Notes: generated from the letters alone by a model not told the origin. Positions 6,689 to 14,446 are shown, counted from the stretch's first letter. The stretch: 18,826 nt of DNA from Chloroflexota bacterium (GCA_005881085.1 VBGU01000055.1:1-18826); one strand, 5' to 3'. Made by a program: numbers and translations.

Positions 6689-7333
6689 CTGCTCCGCCGA
6701 TTCGACCGAATACGCGACCACGCGCGCGCCGATCCTGCGCGCTTCGGCGACGACAGCGACGATCGCGTCCGCATTCGCGATGTGGTCGCGTGAGATGGGG
6801 TACGGGACCTTAAGCGTGTCGAACTTGAGTATCCAGCGCGGCCGCGCGCCGGTCGCGTACTCCTCCGATGCGAGCCGCACGCCGAGGGCCTGGATCGCAA
6901 CCAGCGTCTTTGTCAGATCCGGATCGACCGTCGATCCGCGCGGACACTCGAGCTCGATGGTCCTGGGGTCGACGCCGGTTTCCGCGACGGCGTCGATCAG
7001 CCTGAGCGCGTCGGGCCGCCGAAGGGTCTCGCTCCAGATGTTCGCGGCGACGATCGGCACGGCGACGCCATCCGCCCGCCACTTCGTTGCCTGCCGGCAG
7101 ATCGCCCCGATCACCCACCGATCGAACTCCACATGGAGGCCAGCCTTGTCGACGACCGGGATGATGTCGCTCGGCCCGATCATCCCGTACACGGCGTGCG
7201 GCCAGCGGACGAATGCCTCGACGCCGGCGAGCTTGCCGGTCTTGATCTCCACCTGTGGCTGGTAGTGAAGGGAGAACGCGCCGGTCTCGAGTGCTTGCTT
7301 GAGGTCCGAGCTGCGAAGCCGGACGATCGCCAT
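6686..7333 (-). CDS. Degenerate EAL-domain protein, ended early by an amber codon
   Basis: The fold is clearly EAL: FSLHYQPQVEIKTGKLAGVE, FVRWPHAVYGMIGPSDIIPV and TGVDPRTIELECPRG align with the family. Key residues are not kept: the EAL motif reads EAF, the metal-binding N-x-S block reads AANIWSE, LEITE is replaced by LECPR, DDFGTG is replaced by SEEYATG, and the AEGVE block reads AYSVES. A working c-di-GMP phosphodiesterase is therefore unlikely; a degenerate binding or scaffold role is possible. Translation stops at a TAG (6686-6688) right after SAEQ, where the family continues for about 35 residues, and those residues are present downstream in frame. No sensor domain is attached. ATG 7333 starts 48 bases from the divergent gene at 7382. 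Confidence 0.8.
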   Translation of the reverse strand: MAIVRLRSSDLKQALETGAFSLHYQPQVEIKTGKLAGVEAFVRWPHAVYGMIGPSDIIPVVDKAGLHVEFDRWVIGAICRQATKWRADGVAVPIVAANIWSETLRRPDALRLIDAVAETGVDPRTIELECPRGSTVDPDLTKTLVAIQALGVRLASEEYATGARPRWILKFDTLKVPYPISRDHIANADAIVAVVAEARRIGARVVAYSVESAEQ

Positions 7334-7381
7334 CGAGCGAGTATGAGGAACCTATTGAGCGCCCGCGCGTTGGTGACATAG

Positions 7382-8602
7382 ATGCCCGTCCGCGCTGTCG
7401 CCGGTATCGCCGCGGCCGGTCTTCTGATGGCCGTGGCGCTGGCCGCGTATCTGTCTCCGGCCACCAAGGCGCCAACCCCCTCGCCCACATCCGAACCATC
7501 GAACGAGGCAAGCGTCGCTGAGTTCATCCGGACGCACTCGGTCGCGAGCGCGCCATCGCCCGATCGCTTCGCTTGGTTGCTGAGCGATGTGGTGGGGACC
7601 GTGATCCTGCCCGAAGACGAGACTGTCCCGGCCGCGGTCCTGACCGGGATCGGTCGCCCCGAAGTCAGTCGTACCGGAAGGCATCTCACGTACTGGACGA
7701 ACGAAGCGCGCGGAATGAGGCAGCTCCACATCTTTGACACGAACACCTTCGCGACGCCGCGGGTAATCCTCGAGACCGACATTTTCACGAAGCTTCCGTT
7801 GCTCTGGTCCGCGGACGAGCGGTTCGTGGCGTTCCCCCTACCCGAGCGTCCGACGACGACCCGGGTCGTGGACCTCGTCGACGGGACATCGGTCGAGGGT
7901 GGGTCGACGGCGATCGGAGGCCTGTCGATCTGGAGCCGTCCCGGGAACGGTCCCGCGCCCGACCCAGGCACGACCATGAAGCGCGTCATCAGTCGCGTCG
8001 CTCGACCGGACGGAAGCGCGACGACATATCTCGACTTCGACTCGAGCGCCGGCGGTCGCTGGTTCGGCGAACGGGTCGAGGTCGCGACCGGCGCGCGAAC
8101 GCCCGTTGAGTGGAGCTTCGGCGGAAACCCGGAGGCCGTCATCCGCATCGGACAACGCTCGGAAGGAACCGCGCAAGTCGACCAGGCACCGCCGCGTGAT
8201 GCGGCCGGAAAGATGACCGCGGATGGCGCGCTCTGGTCCTTCCGACAGAGCGTGCGAAGTCCAGTGCGCCGCGAGGCCGTCCGCGGGATGCCCTATGCCG
8301 AGTACTCGAAATCCGCGGGGAGTTACATGCCGGTCGTTCCCTTGGACCTCGTCGTCTATCTCGTCGTGATCGAGGTCGAGGAGCCTGTGGATTTCTCGCG
8401 AGGGGGCGTCAGCTGCCGCGAGCTCTTCGCGGTGCTGCGTAGCGACGGTCGCGGGGAAGGCTCGAGCGGCGGGTGCATGGGCAACTCCTGGCCGACCGAC
8501 CGCCTTCCGCCCGCGTTCGCGACGCCGGATCCGCGCGATTGGAGCTCCCCGAAGGGGCCGCCTACGCCAGGTCCGTCCACGTCGCCATCAATTCGTCGCT
8601 AG
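7382..8602 (+). CDS. Secreted or membrane-anchored protein of unknown function, propeller-like
   Basis: I do not recognise the family. The 406-residue product starts with a single hydrophobic segment (about 5-26) followed by a Thr/Pro/Ser-rich linker, so it is probably exported and anchored or released; there is no lipobox Cys. Inside are repeated short blocks such as RHLTYWTNEARGMRQLHIFD, then LWSADERFVAFPLPERP, then TTRVVDLVDG and GALWSFRQSV, reminiscent of TolB/WD40-type propeller strands (a display-type statement that is weak without a search). Two Cys (GVSCREL and SGGCMGN) could form a disulfide in the C-terminal part. The C-terminus is Pro-rich. The gene converges on ftsY and their 3' ends overlap by 15 bases (8588-8602). 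Confidence 0.72.
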   Translation: MPVRAVAGIAAAGLLMAVALAAYLSPATKAPTPSPTSEPSNEASVAEFIRTHSVASAPSPDRFAWLLSDVVGTVILPEDETVPAAVLTGIGRPEVSRTGRHLTYWTNEARGMRQLHIFDTNTFATPRVILETDIFTKLPLLWSADERFVAFPLPERPTTTRVVDLVDGTSVEGGSTAIGGLSIWSRPGNGPAPDPGTTMKRVISRVARPDGSATTYLDFDSSAGGRWFGERVEVATGARTPVEWSFGGNPEAVIRIGQRSEGTAQVDQAPPRDAAGKMTADGALWSFRQSVRSPVRREAVRGMPYAEYSKSAGSYMPVVPLDLVVYLVVIEVEEPVDFSRGGVSCRELFAVLRSDGRGEGSSGGCMGNSWPTDRLPPAFATPDPRDWSSPKGPPTPGPSTSPSIRR

Positions 8603-9484
8603 GAGCGCATTCACGAAGGCCGTCGGATCCATCGGCACGAGGTCGTCCGCCTTCTCTCCCACCCCGAGCAGCTTGACCGGGAGCTTGAGCTCCTGTGCGA
8701 TCGCGAAGACCGCGCCGCCCTTCGCCGTCCCGTCGAGTTTGGTGACGACCAGACCCGTGACCGCGGCGGTCGACGTGAACTGACGCGCCTGCTGGATCGC
8801 GTTTTGACCAGCGGTCCCGTCGAGGACGAGCAGGACCTCATCCGGCGCGCCGGCGCGCGCGCGCCCAGTCACCTTGACGATCTTCCCGAGCTCGTCCATC
8901 AGATGACCCTTCGTGTGCAGACGGCCCGCGGTGTCGGCGATTACCGTCGTGTTGTCGCGAGCGACCGCTGCGTTCACCGCGTCGAAGACAACCGCCGCGG
9001 GGTCGCCATCGGGTTTTCCCGAAACGATCGGGACGCCCACGCGCTCGGCCCAGCGCTCCAGCTGCTCGATCGCCGCAGCGCGGAAGGTGTCGGCCGCGGC
9101 GAGAAGCGGACGCTCGCCCGAATCCTTCAGACGCTTCGCCAGTTTCGCGGCGGTCGTCGTCTTGCCGCTGCCGTTCACCCCGACGACGAGGATCACGCGC
9201 GGCTTCTGGCCATCGCCGCGGAGCCCGACATCGCCGGCGAGCGCGGCAACGAGCGTCTCGCGGACCGCGGTAAGCGCCTTCGGGACCGATTTCAGCTCAC
9301 CCGTCGTGAAGAGATCGCGCAGCTGGGCCATGAGCGGATCCACGAGCGAAACGGAAACATCAGCGCGGAGCAGAGCTTCCTCGAAAGAGCCGAGCCATTC
9401 GGCGGTGAGCGCCTCTTCTCCGCGTCCGAATAGGCGCGCGAAGAATCCGCCGCGCGTCTTTGCCAGTCCTTGCTCGATGCTCAT
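8588..9484 (-). CDS. ftsY: Signal recognition particle receptor FtsY
   Basis: FtsY is the membrane-associated GTPase that docks the SRP-ribosome complex at the Sec translocon. The 298-residue protein has a short N-terminal helix (MSIEQGLAKTRGGFFARLFG) and then the NG core only; the acidic A domain of enterobacterial FtsY is absent, as in many other bacteria. GTPase motifs: GVNGSGKTTTAAKLA (P-loop), ADTFRAAAIEQLERWA, DTAGRLHTKGHLMDEL and TKLDGTAKGGAVFAIA, ending with LGVGEKADDLVPMDPTAFV. ATG 9484 follows the smc stop by 17 bases, so smc and ftsY form one operon. The 3' end overlaps the convergent gene at 7382-8602. Confidence 0.97.
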   Translation of the reverse strand: MSIEQGLAKTRGGFFARLFGRGEEALTAEWLGSFEEALLRADVSVSLVDPLMAQLRDLFTTGELKSVPKALTAVRETLVAALAGDVGLRGDGQKPRVILVVGVNGSGKTTTAAKLAKRLKDSGERPLLAAADTFRAAAIEQLERWAERVGVPIVSGKPDGDPAAVVFDAVNAAVARDNTTVIADTAGRLHTKGHLMDELGKIVKVTGRARAGAPDEVLLVLDGTAGQNAIQQARQFTSTAAVTGLVVTKLDGTAKGGAVFAIAQELKLPVKLLGVGEKADDLVPMDPTAFVNALLATN

Positions 9485-9501
9485 TTCTCGCAGGCTATCG
9501 G

Positions 9502-12500
9502 CTAGCCCGCTCGGTCGCGCTCCGCGTCGAGATCCGCGAGCCGCAGCGAGATGACCTTCGACACACCGCCATCGTCCATCGAAACGCCGTAGAGCATGTC
9601 CGCGGCCTCGATCGTCGCGCGGTTGTGGGTGATGACAACGAACTGCGTGCGATCGGTGAGCTCGCGGAGTGCCTGCGTGAAGCGACCGACGTTGCGCTCG
9701 TCGAGGGCCGCGTCGACCTCGTCGAGCACGCAGAACGGCGCGGGCCGCACACGCAGGATCGCGAGCAGCAGCGCTGTCGCGGTGAGCGCGCGCTCGCCAC
9801 CCGAGAGCTGTGCCAGGCTGCCGATGCGTTTGCCGGGCGGACGCGCGTAGATGTCGATGCCCGGTTCTTCCCCGGCTTCGCCGTCCGCTCCGCGTCCGGG
9901 GGCCCCTGCCCCCTGGGCCCCTCCCCCCGCATCGCTCGTCCGCAGGGACGCCTGACCGCCGTCGAAAAGGCGCTGGAAGAAGATGCCGAACTCGCGGTCG
10001 ACGGCCTGCAGCGTCGCGCTGAACTGCTCGGCGATCGTCGTCGCGAGATCGTCGGCGAGCGAGCGAAGGTCGGTCATCGCGCGCTCGAGGTCGGCCTTCT
10101 GCGTCGAGAGGAACTCGTGACGCTGGCCGATCTCGGCGAGCTCGGTCGCGGCGAGCGGATTGACCGGTTCGAGCGCGATGAGGCGGCGGCGCAGCCGCTG
10201 GAGAGCGGCGACGGTGCTCGTCCTCTCCTTCTCATCAGGCTCCTCGTCGAGGGCGATGCTCGCCGGATCGGGAAGCGGCTCGTCTTCAGGGAGGCCGAGC
10301 TCCGCGCGGACCTGCTCCTCGAGCAGCCGCAGCGCGCCCGACGCGCGCTCTTCCTCGACCGCGAGCTTGCCGCGCTCGCCACGTAGCTCCGCGAGTCGTT
10401 CGCGCGCCTTGGCCAGTCGTTGCTCCGATTCCCGGCGCGACCCTTCAGCTGCGAGCGCGCGCTCCCGGGCGAGCTCCGCCGAACGCGCGGCTTCCTTCGC
10501 CTCCGCGGTGGCTCGTCCGAGGTCCTGCTGCGCCGTTTCGAGGCGGCCACGCGAGTCGCGCTCCTGGGCGACGAGGGCGCGGAGACGTTCCTCTTCATCG
10601 GCGATGCGCCGCTCCGTCGCGCTGACCTGCTCGCTGAGCGCATCGCGGACCCGAACCGACGCGCTGCGGCGCTCCTCCATCGTCGCTGACTGAAGACGCG
10701 CCTCTTCCGCCCGCTTCGAGGCCGCGTTGTGCGCATCGACGGCGATCTGCTCACCGCGCTCCGAGGTCGCGAAGACATCGGCAGCTGTGTTCCGCGCGGT
10801 TGCCGCAACTTCGCTCTCGCGCGCGAGCTTCTCGCGACGGCCGAGGAGCTCGGCGCGCTCACGCTCGATCGCGATCGCGCTCACCTCCTGCGCGCGGACG
10901 AGATCGCGGACATCCGCCTCGCTCGTCGCGAGCCGATCCGCGGCGACCTCGGCGTCTCCGCGCGCACCCTGCGCGGTGGCGAGCCGCTTGTCGGCCTCCT
11001 CGCGGCGTCGCTCTGCATCGGCACGCTGCGCGAGGATGTCGCGTTGCGCGCGCTCAGCGGTCATGAGCTCCTCGTGCAGTCGCGCGGCCATACCCGCGAG
11101 CTGTGCGGTGGCGTCGCGTTCGGCGCGCTTCGTCGGGTCGACGATCCGGGCGAGGCCCGGCAGGACGAGAAGACCGCTCGGCGCGATCACCGCGCCGGCG
11201 CGCAAAGTCGTGGCGGCCGCAAGAGCGGTCGCGTCGTCCGGCGCGACGAAGATCGCAACTCCTTCCGCGATGCGCCGGCAGCCCTTCGGCGCGGCCGCAT
11301 CGCCGGACGCGCCGCCGCCCGCGATCGCGACGGCTCGGCCAAGTGCTGCGCGGACCGCGTCCGGTGACGCGATGCGTTCGTGCAGCCAGGCGAACCCCTT
11401 TGGCAGCGGAGGCAGGTCCTGTGCGTCCTCGCGTGCCGCCAATTCGGCGTCGGCGCGGTCGACCGCCTCGCGGAGCGCGGTCGTCTGCCCACGGACGAGC
11501 GCGAGGTCGCCATCGATCCCCTGAAGCTCGTTACGCGCGGCACCGGCGCGCTCGGCCGCACTCTCGGTTGCGCGCGCGTCCTCCGCGACCTTCTCGCGGG
11601 CGCGCGCGAGGTCCGCGGCGATGCGGCTACGTTCGCGCTCGCGTTCGCTCCGCTCCTTCGTGAGGGTCGCGGCAGTCGCCGCGAGCTCCTCATCGCGCGC
11701 GAGGAGTGATCGCTCTTCGTCGCCGAGGCGCAGCTCGTCGCTCTCTCTGATGAGGTGCGCGCGCTCGGTCTCGACGCGAGCGGCCCGCGCTTCGGCGAGG
11801 GCCACGCGCGTGTGCGACGCCTCTTCCTCCGCCGTGCGCGCGCCGTCGGCGGACTCGCGCGCGCTGCGCGCCGCGGCGGTGGCCTCTTCGTCAATGCGCG
11901 TCCGGCGCTCCCGAAGATTCGCCAGCTCTCCCGGGAGCGCCGAGAGGGACGTGCCGGTTCGCTCGCGCTCTGCCGCGATGGCAACAACACTCGCCTCGAG
12001 CCCGGCGACGCGCTCGCGGACCGATGCTTCCGTGGACGCGGCGTCGCCGGAGGCGATGCGGCGACGCTCTTCCTCCTGCCGTGCCGCGCGCAGATCCTCG
12101 TCGGTCCCTGCCGTCGCCGACTCGCCCTCGGCCACGTAGTCGGTGAGACGCTCGATCTCCTTGTCGACGCCGACGATCTTCGTCGTGAGATCGGCACGCT
12201 GATCGGCCGTCGTGCCGAATGACGCTTTGTACCAGCGCAACGCGCGCCGACGGAGCTCGTTCCGGATCGTCTCGTACTCGTTCCACTTGGCGGCCTGATC
12301 GCGCAGCGCCTCGACTCGCGGCCCGATCTCGCGAAGGATGTCGTTCACGCGGACGAGCTCGACCTCCGCGGACCGCAGGCGGTTCAGCGCTTCTTCGCGG
12401 CGGAGTTGGAGCCGTCGCGTCCCTGCGGCTTCTTCGATGACCGTGCGCCGATCAGCCGGACGGAGCGCGAGTATTTGATCGACAAGGCCCTGGCCGATCA

Positions 12501-13449
12501 CGACGAACGGGTTGTCTGCGAGGTTCGCGCCGGCGAGGAGATCTTGAAGATCGCGCAGACGAACGCGCGACCGGTTCACGAGGTATTCGGCCTCGCCGTT
12601 GCGGAAGAGACGCCGGCCGACCTCGATCTCGGTGAAGTCGATGGGCAATCGTCGCGACGAGTTGTCGAGCTGCAGCAACGCTTCGGCGTGACTCAGCGCC
12701 TTACGTGTTTCGCTTCCGCCAAAGATCAGCTCTTCGTTTCGTTTCGCGCGGAGCACGCGTGCGTTGTTCTCGCCGAGTGCCCAACGAACAGCGTCCGCGA
12801 CGTTTGAGTTGTGAACGACAAAACCGTCCGCGACGAAGTTGTGAGTCTCGTCGACGCAGAGGTCGTATACCCATTGGTCCGTCGGCGAAACCAGCTCCAC
12901 CTGCTCGATCTGGTCGATCGTCAAGTCCGACGAAGCCAGCAGAACCGGGACGCCCTCGGCAAGTTCGTCGGCTCTGAGTGCGCGAACTGTGTTGTCGGCC
13001 ACTGTAAACACGGGGTGGTATGGCGTCACGATCACGGACTCGCCTCGACGTGACTTGATGCGGACCATCTTTTTCGGAGCCGTTCGACGGACGAACGCGG
13101 AGACGCGGCGGGGTCGGAGACTCGATAACGCGGGGTCGAGGCTGAGGACGTGTAGATCGGTTCGGTTTGAATGGGTTACGGCGCCGTCATCAAGCTTCTC
13201 GACAACACCAACGCGAAGAGCGTCTTCGACGAGGCGGCCGAGCCACTCTTCCGACCCGTCGGCCAAGGCGACGCCCGAAAAAAAGCGCCCACATTTCCCC
13301 GATCCGTTTGGACCAATGATCGCGGTGATCCCTGGTGCGAATTGGAGTTCGGTCTTATGTACGAAGCTCTTAAACCCTACGAGGCTCAGGCTCTTAAGAA
13401 CGGCGTGTGCTTGCCCCCCACCCTCGATCACCTTCAGCTCATCGCTCAC
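9502..13449 (-). CDS. smc: Chromosome partition protein Smc, containing an intein
   Basis: Smc is the ATPase arm of bacterial condensin. The precursor is 1315 residues; without the 162-residue intein it is 1153, normal for the family. N-terminal head: LVGFKSFVHKTELQF, P-loop GPNGSGK (46-52) interrupted by the intein (53-214) and resumed as SNVADAVRWALGE. A long coiled coil follows (about 345-675), then a short divergent hinge-like region (about 681-775), the return coil, and the C-terminal head with signature LSGGERALTATALL, Walker B FCVLDEVDAALDE and ITHNRATIEAADMLYGV. A Gly-rich insertion precedes the signature (9868-9930). The start is a GTG at 13449 that overlaps the rnc stop (GTGA); 100 codons further upstream are open but only overlap rnc out of frame. 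ftsY follows 17 bases downstream. Confidence 0.96.
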   Translation of the reverse strand: MSDELKVIEGGGQAHAVLKSLSLVGFKSFVHKTELQFAPGITAIIGPNGSGKCGRFFSGVALADGSEEWLGRLVEDALRVGVVEKLDDGAVTHSNRTDLHVLSLDPALSSLRPRRVSAFVRRTAPKKMVRIKSRRGESVIVTPYHPVFTVADNTVRALRADELAEGVPVLLASSDLTIDQIEQVELVSPTDQWVYDLCVDETHNFVADGFVVHNSNVADAVRWALGENNARVLRAKRNEELIFGGSETRKALSHAEALLQLDNSSRRLPIDFTEIEVGRRLFRNGEAEYLVNRSRVRLRDLQDLLAGANLADNPFVVIGQGLVDQILALRPADRRTVIEEAAGTRRLQLRREEALNRLRSAEVELVRVNDILREIGPRVEALRDQAAKWNEYETIRNELRRRALRWYKASFGTTADQRADLTTKIVGVDKEIERLTDYVAEGESATAGTDEDLRAARQEEERRRIASGDAASTEASVRERVAGLEASVVAIAAERERTGTSLSALPGELANLRERRTRIDEEATAAARSARESADGARTAEEEASHTRVALAEARAARVETERAHLIRESDELRLGDEERSLLARDEELAATAATLTKERSERERERSRIAADLARAREKVAEDARATESAAERAGAARNELQGIDGDLALVRGQTTALREAVDRADAELAAREDAQDLPPLPKGFAWLHERIASPDAVRAALGRAVAIAGGGASGDAAAPKGCRRIAEGVAIFVAPDDATALAAATTLRAGAVIAPSGLLVLPGLARIVDPTKRAERDATAQLAGMAARLHEELMTAERAQRDILAQRADAERRREEADKRLATAQGARGDAEVAADRLATSEADVRDLVRAQEVSAIAIERERAELLGRREKLARESEVAATARNTAADVFATSERGEQIAVDAHNAASKRAEEARLQSATMEERRSASVRVRDALSEQVSATERRIADEEERLRALVAQERDSRGRLETAQQDLGRATAEAKEAARSAELARERALAAEGSRRESEQRLAKARERLAELRGERGKLAVEEERASGALRLLEEQVRAELGLPEDEPLPDPASIALDEEPDEKERTSTVAALQRLRRRLIALEPVNPLAATELAEIGQRHEFLSTQKADLERAMTDLRSLADDLATTIAEQFSATLQAVDREFGIFFQRLFDGGQASLRTSDAGGGAQGAGAPGRGADGEAGEEPGIDIYARPPGKRIGSLAQLSGGERALTATALLLAILRVRPAPFCVLDEVDAALDERNVGRFTQALRELTDRTQFVVITHNRATIEAADMLYGVSMDDGGVSKVISLRLADLDAERDRAG
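9868..9930 (-). repeat. Gly-rich insertion in Smc head encoded by a dispersed G-rich element
   Basis: Between QASLRTSDA and GIDIYARPPGK the protein has a Gly/Ala/Glu-rich stretch (GGGAQGAGAPGRGADGEAG). Smc proteins normally have only a short linker here. The DNA holds ggggcccctgccccc (9899-9913), identical to 1123-1137 in the ffh-rpsP spacer, suggesting an element copy accommodated in frame. Confidence 0.5.
12808..13293 (-). other. Mini-intein in the Smc Walker A motif
   Basis: The 162-residue element starts at Cys53 (TGT, 13293-13291) right after GPNGSGK and ends at His-Asn (AAC, 12810-12808) before Ser+1 (TCA). Removing it rebuilds GPNGSGK-SNVADAVRWALG exactly. Block A begins CGRFFSGVALADGSEEWLGR; block B is GESVIVTPYHPVFTV with the T-x-x-H catalytic pair; blocks F and G are WVYDLCVDETHNFVADG followed by FVVHN. 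Penultimate His and terminal Asn are present, as expected for class 1 splicing. There is no room for, and no sign of, a LAGLIDADG or other homing endonuclease domain. By hand count 39 of 70 bases at 12811-12880 are G/C, lower than the neighbouring smc coil (42 of 60 at 11881-11940), which suggests transfer. Confidence 0.95.
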
Positions 13450-14126
13450 TGCGTGACCAGCTCCATGAGCTTCGCGGCCGCGGCCTCTTCCGCGGCGCGT
13501 TTCGAAGCGCCTGTGCCTTGCGCGACGTTGCCCGCGACCTCGACCTCGACGATGAACCCGCGCCGATGCTCGGGGCCACTTACCTCGAGCGTGCGGTACA
13601 GAGGCAAGGGGTGATGCGCGCCCTGCGCCCATTCCTGCAACAGGGTCTTCGGGGATTTGCGTGGCGCGGCGAGCGTTGCGGCGATGGCATCGCCCATGGT
13701 TCGCTGAACGAGCGCGGTCGCCGCATCGAGTCCACTTTCGATGTAGCACGCGCCCACGACCGATTCGTAGAGGCTCGCGGAGAGTCCGGCCCGTCCGCGG
13801 CCGCCGGTCTCTTCTTCGCCGCGCCCGAGACGCGCCTTCTCCGGGAGACCGAGCTGCCGGCCGACCTCCGCGAGCGCCGCGGATGACACGAGCGCCGCAC
13901 GAAGTGCGGTGAGCTCGCCCTCGGTCGCGTCGGGAAAGCGGCGATAGAGCTCCTCGCCCACGACGAGATCGACGACCGCGTCGCCGAGGAACTCGAGACG
14001 CTCGAAGTCGTGCGCGTTCTCTTCCGGATGCTCGTGGAGATACGAGCTGTGCGTCAGCGCGTTCTCGAGCAACACAGGATCGGTGAAGCGATACCCGCCG
14101 ATCTCGATGTCGGTCACTTCCTCCAT
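13446..14126 (-). CDS. rnc: Ribonuclease III
   Basis: RNase III cleaves double-stranded RNA during rRNA and mRNA processing. The 226-residue protein has the catalytic domain (1-150) with signature ERLEFLGDAVVDLVVGE and a C-terminal dsRNA-binding domain (from PKTLLQEWAQG to AAAAKLMELV). In the second catalytic block the sequence is SASLYESVVGACYIESG. The Glu is kept, but the position three residues before it, where E. coli has Asp114 and most homologues have Asp, is Ser. ATG 14126 is used; it lies directly after the intergenic hairpin and has no visible Shine-Dalgarno site. The stop overlaps the smc GTG start, so the two are translationally coupled. Confidence 0.95.
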   Translation of the reverse strand: MEEVTDIEIGGYRFTDPVLLENALTHSSYLHEHPEENAHDFERLEFLGDAVVDLVVGEELYRRFPDATEGELTALRAALVSSAALAEVGRQLGLPEKARLGRGEEETGGRGRAGLSASLYESVVGACYIESGLDAATALVQRTMGDAIAATLAAPRKSPKTLLQEWAQGAHHPLPLYRTLEVSGPEHRRGFIVEVEVAGNVAQGTGASKRAAEEAAAAKLMELVTQ

Positions 14127-14134
14127 AAGCGCAG

Positions 14135-14162
14135 AAAAGGCAGGGGCTCCGATGCCCCTGCC
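14135..14162 (-). terminator. Intrinsic-terminator-like hairpin between acpP and rnc
   Basis: On the minus strand GGCAGGGGC, loop ATCGGA, GCCCCTGCC forms a perfect 9-bp stem, followed at once by TTTT. It lies 36 bases after the acpP stop and only 9 bases before the rnc start, so it may terminate most acpP transcripts and set a lower level for rnc-smc-ftsY. The T-run is short, so efficiency is uncertain. Confidence 0.65.
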
Positions 14163-14197
14163 TCCCCTACGCGCTACGTTCGACGTGATTGTGCGCG

Positions 14198-14440
14198 CTA
14201 AGCGACGTGCTCCTCTATGTATTCCTGCGCGTCGCCCACGGTCTTGATTTTTTCCGCCTCTTCGTCCGAGAGCTCCATCCCGAACTCCTCTTCAAGACTC
14301 ATGATGAGCTCGACCAAGTCGAGCGAGTCAGCGTTGAGATCGTCCACGAACGAGGCCTCAGGCTTTACGTCAACCTCGTCGACGCCTAGCTGCTCGACGA
14401 TGATCTTCTTGAGGCGGTCGTAGGTGTTTCCCTGCGCCAA
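14198..14440 (-). CDS. acpP: Acyl carrier protein
   Basis: ACP carries growing acyl chains of type II fatty-acid synthesis on a phosphopantetheine arm. The 80-residue product reads MAQGNTYDRLKKIIVEQLGV, then the helix II motif DDLNADSLDLVELIM with the modified Ser in DSL, then EEEFGMELSDEEAEKIKTVG. It is acidic and of normal length. The start is the TTG at 14440, six bases after GGAGGAGG; a TTG one codon earlier (14443) is too close, and an ATG at 14503 would add an Arg-rich leader unlike any ACP. acpP before rnc and smc is the common bacterial order. It is divergent from the sigma factor gene. Confidence 0.95.
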   Translation of the reverse strand: MAQGNTYDRLKKIIVEQLGVDEVDVKPEASFVDDLNADSLDLVELIMSLEEEFGMELSDEEAEKIKTVGDAQEYIEEHVA

Positions 14441-14446
14441 CAAATT

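Noticed and set aside
7180..8148. 322-codon minus-strand frame opposite the secreted protein
   Set aside because: Ser/Arg-rich with no recognisable domain, overlapping the EAL gene in another frame; the plus-strand gene has a proper export signal.
13450..13749. 100 additional N-terminal codons of Smc
   Set aside because: They overlap rnc out of frame and are Arg-rich; the GTG overlapping the rnc stop sits just before the conserved Smc start.
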